From NCBI GenBank assembly GCA_026874595.1, contig CM049308.1, positions 42,024,527-42,088,526 on the forward strand: a stretch of DNA of 64,000 nt, in the 5' to 3' direction. Position numbers and translations under genes: made by a program. The notes below the pieces were generated by a model. The model saw only the letters and a list, made by a program, of their open reading frames with translations. It ran no database searches and was not told where the DNA came from. Source of the stretch: Sipunculus nudus. Lineage: Eukaryota > Annelida > Sipuncula > Golfingiida > Sipunculidae. Shown here in pieces: positions 61,401-64,000 of this stretch. Within the stretch, counting starts at the first letter, position 1, and every line of letters starts with the position of its first letter.

Positions 61401-61880
61401 TAACAAAATGTCTTGCATCAAAATACCGGGACTCCCGGGAGGTTGTTCAATACGTGTAACGGCACTGCTTGGCTGCAACCGTCTTCTAATTCAAGTACCC
61501 GTACCTGCCCAACTCTGGACTTCGAGCCAATCGTTTGAGATCCAAAAAAAAATTTGGAAGGCTCTGAATACCAGGAGAGCGATTATTAGCTCTCCTAAAG
61601 TCTGTTTTAGGCGAGCGATGGCGCGCGGGAGCGATCGCTCGCCTCAAAAGGCAAGGCCTGTCCATGCAAAGAATCATGGTGATCAATACTTTAGTTGTTC
61701 AGATATTTGAGTTTTTGTATCAAATTTTCATTATTCTGGGGGTTACTTCCAGGTCCAGTGGTTACGATTTGTGCCTGGTTAACGGACAGACAGACGGACA
61801 GACAGACAGACAGACAGACGGACGACGGACAAAGAGTGATCGCTATAGCTCAGATGACTTTCAGTCAGCTGAGCTAAAAA
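58473..61880 (+). mobile_element. Complete D-type element with 337-bp core, interrupted by a 1.9-kb insertion
   Basis: 5' AAACAAGTGGCCCATGGGCC then GACGCTCAGCTGAATTC. Four core palindromes (58681, 59012, 59355, 59694) lie 331-343 bp apart. A GACAGACAGACAGACGGACG microsatellite lies at about 61787-61825. The 3' end is CTCAGATGACTTTCAGTCAG then CTGAGCTAAAAA. The insertion 59733-61660 splits the last unit; without it the element is about 1.48 kb. No protein-coding potential. Confidence 0.75.
59733..61660. mobile_element. 1.93-kb CAG-ended inverted-repeat element (hAT-like, non-autonomous)
   Basis: Ends are inverted: CAGGCCTTGCCTTTTGA on the left and TCAAAAGGCAAGGCCTG on the right. TCCATG flanks both sides (59727-59732 and 61661-61666). 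An alternative reading gives 8 bp, TCCATGCA. Subterminal hairpins occur on both sides (GGAGTGAAAAATCACTCC and GGCGAGTGGTTCACTCGCC on the left; GGAGCGATCGCTCGCC on the right). The interior is mostly unique sequence with no transposase frame. The open frame at 61408-61710 crosses the right end and is not a gene. Confidence 0.75.
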
Positions 61881-62873
61881 AATTATCCCAGAAAACCATG
61901 CAGACACAGGCACTGGGATGGACTATAGACTAGTCTCCTGTGCCATTAAATCTTTGATAAATATAATAAAGTTGATACAAAACATTTTTGAACAGGAAGA
62001 TAATGAAAAGTCATGACTTGTTCATGACTACTGACAATTTTCTTTAAATCATGTTTTTTTAGTACTGATTTTTCAAATCTAAAAAATCTTGACTTTTTAA
62101 GGACGTACAAACCCTGTTTCAATACAAAAAACAGAAAATCTTAATTTAATGACGAACCTATAGTCCGTTCCACCAACCGTGAAACACTGTTTTTTCGCGA
62201 TCATTTTTAAAAGAATTGAGAACGAACAAAGATTTTTGGTACAGAGATAATTGAGAACGCGACCTAATTTTCTGACAGAAAAATGCCACATACCCCAGAT
62301 GAATAGCCTGTAATGAACAAATATCAAAATCCAGGAGAAACTTGCGGGCTGTTTACGACATTTTGTGCATGGTCAACTGACAAGATTCTGCCTCGCACGC
62401 GCGTGACGTCATAAGCGGTGTTCTTTTTTGCAGGAGATAGAATCCTGCTGTTTAGCGATGTGAGGTGGTCAAACAATAATAGCAGCTAGCACGTTACTAT
62501 CATTAATAAATGTATGGAGCCCCTGTTATATCATATGATTGTACATGGACGATGAATGGCACCCCTGCTCTCTCCCTTCGATACGCTGTTTAAGAGTCAC
62601 AGGAGATTCTTTTAAGTTTGAAAAAACCTGATACATTTACATCAACAATAACTGCAACATCTCGGCTTAAAAGGTATCAGTATCCATGCATCACAAAACA
62701 ACCATGTATCACCTGAATGTGCTTATAACAGTGACACCATTCAAGCGTTATTTCCACCACCACCACTCATAATTTATATATCGATGCAAAATTACTATTC
62801 TTATGAAATTATCAGTGATTACAAGCAGTGTTTAACATTCACAATATAGGTGTGCCCTATAAATTTTTTCCAG
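61881..62873. other. Non-repetitive sequence with a CRE octamer
   Basis: No repeat family recognised. TGACGTCA lies at 62404-62411 in CGCGCGTGACGTCATAAG, a locally CpG-rich patch in otherwise AT-rich DNA. Possibly regulatory for the candidate exons downstream, but this is inference. Confidence 0.35.
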
Positions 62874-62978
62874 GCACGTCCCAACTCACCATCACCTTTT
62901 ACAATGTATCACTGGCGGCTCTCTGAGCAGAGTTCACACAGTCCATTCAATCCAATGTCAATTTCAAGCTCCGCAGGG
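62874..62978 (+). CDS. Candidate internal exon of an unidentified plus-strand gene
   Basis: Follows an acceptor AAATTTTTTCCAG and is open for 35 codons in phase 0, reading ARPNSPSPFTMYHWRLSEQ and a Ser-rich tail. It is followed by GGG|GTTAAA, a weak donor. Composition looks protein-like, but I do not recognise it. The phase matches the next candidate exon at 63356. Confidence 0.3.
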
Positions 62979-63355
62979 GTTAAAATTGTTAATTTTAGTG
63001 AGTTCTTGTTTTCTTTAATCATAAATAAACAATTGCTCAGTGACAGTCATTTGAATACATTACCCATTCCTGGCCAAGTTAACATAAATGCCTCTGTCAC
63101 AAGCACAATATTTGATTAGCCTTGCATTGGTTTGTTTTGTATGATTTCCATGGAAAAGGAAATTATGGTGTTGCTAAAGGCCTGCTCTGAATTTATTGGT
63201 AATATCAGAAACATATTCATTATCACTTCCTTTTTTAAATGTGACATTTTATTTCTGCCTTAATTTAGGCATAACCTACGACCAGAATAAACATTATAAT
63301 TAATGTCTTGCGTGATTCCAACCTTGAAATGGGATTGTCTGTATCGCCCTGCAAG

Positions 63356-63532
63356 TACGCCTGGAACGGTCAGAAGTTAGGAGAATATTCCGACCAGTTC
63401 ATTATAAGTGGGGGGTGCCAAGAAGCCAGTATACGGGCAAGGCTACTGAAAATGACCCCAGGCCCTTATAAACTGTCCTCAACCTTTAATTCCAACAGTA
63501 TTCAATCCAGCTGGAAAAATCCTACACAATGA
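63356..63532 (+). CDS. Candidate terminal exon of an unidentified plus-strand gene
   Basis: After GTCTGTATCGCCCTGCAAG, a usable acceptor, 58 codons run to a TGA at 63530-63532. They read YAWNGQKLGEYSDQFIIS, then a GGCQEASIRARLLKMTPGPY segment. The frame also extends open upstream to 63308. The less AT-biased codon use and varied residues look coding, unlike the flanking DNA. Family not recognised. No clear AATAAA close downstream. Confidence 0.35.
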   Translation, partial: YAWNGQKLGEYSDQFIISGGCQEASIRARLLKMTPGPYKLSSTFNSNSIQSSWKNPTQ

Positions 63533-64000
63533 TATGTAATTTTTGTATGTGGAAAAATTATTTGTTCATCTGCTAAGGCAAAGAATTATAAGGAAAAGAG
63601 TGATTGTACCTATTACTGGATGTCCCAATTTGAGGGTATAATGTTTCCATGTGATCTACAGGTACATATTTAATTTTACTGATCATTTATTTCTAGATAT
63701 AATAATTAAGATACTCATCACAGTATTTTACGGAATCAGTAATTTAGTAAAATTTACACACCTTACCGCCTGCATATTATATGAAACAATGTCCGAAAAT
63801 TAACATTTTTTACGATATCCAATGTTTTCTTGTGAATTTTGAAATTCTGAAACAAAACATGGTTTCAGCTAGCTAAATTAGTGTGCAAAATGAAATTTTA
63901 AACAAAAACCAAATCTGGAGTGGCTTAACATTGAGCCTTTACTACAGACTGGCTTTTGCATATATTTTATGATACTGTTTTTTGACCTGGGTAGACATGA
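63533..64000. other. No gene seen to the window end
   Basis: AT-rich sequence without repeat signatures or supported open frames; could be 3' UTR or intergenic. Confidence 0.35.

Noticed and set aside
61408-61710. 100-codon plus-strand open frame
   Set aside because: It crosses the right boundary of the CAG-ended element into the D core; a chimera of repeats.

Overview
The window is AT-rich, intron-containing and packed with repeats, so it is animal nuclear DNA. I infer a lophotrochozoan, most likely a bivalve mollusc. The dispersed elements have core tandem repeats, ACGG/ACAG-type microsatellite tracts and a conserved hairpin 3' end, which matches what I know of the 'pearl'/Helentron-like non-autonomous elements of bivalves. 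This is recognition from memory, not a search.

The central result is one gene on the minus strand, running from about 39,720 down to about 13,850. A giant first coding exon (39495-32410, 2362 codons) encodes a mostly disordered, repeat-rich nuclear-type protein. It has an N-terminal CxxC/CxCC knuckle, two SUMO-interaction-like motifs, three C-x2-C-x12-H-x3-C zinc fingers and three different internal tandem-repeat blocks. Read alone, this frame stops at 32377, but it carries a donor at 32410. It joins in phase 0 to a 129-nt exon (31308-31180), which joins in phase 0 across a 17-kb intron to a terminal exon (14167-13946). The second junction falls inside a zinc finger and rebuilds a canonical C-x2-C-x12-H-x3-H motif exactly. 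The predicted protein has 2478 residues and ends in three C2H2 fingers. An AATAAA lies 91 nt past the stop.

Layout. 1-1,220: a possible exon edge and a broken pogo/Tigger-like transposase. 2,692-9,190: inverted and nested arrays of three repeat types, including a palindrome with arms of about 1.8 kb. 9,190-13,560: more repeat copies, on the 3' side of the gene. 13,850-39,720: the zinc-finger gene. Its second intron holds an endonuclease (non-LTR retroelement type) remnant, a 3.56-kb foldback element with a 10-bp target duplication, a 1.8-kb inverted-repeat element inserted in tandem A-type elements, a 1.39-kb TA-flanked element and an array of exactly 40 copies of a 44-bp unit. 39,890-57,290: D-, C- and B-type repeats with two small inverted-repeat elements. 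58,470-61,880: one complete D-type element interrupted by a 1.9-kb CAG-ended element. 61,880-64,000: mostly non-repetitive, with two candidate plus-strand exons.

Repeat nomenclature used here (my own labels). A: 5' CTAGAATACGGGTAGTC, core of about 143-bp half-units, 3' hairpin ending GGCGGATACAA. B: 5' CAAGGCCTACAGGCCTAATG, 3' CACAGGTTCGCTAAAAA. D: 5' AAACAAGGGACCCATGGG, 3' CAGCTGAGCTAAAAA, with cores of about 337 bp or about 130-150 bp. C: a 3' half that shares the D terminus. A, B and D cores share the 12-bp palindrome GGTGGCGCCACC. I saw no rRNA, tRNA or CRISPR.
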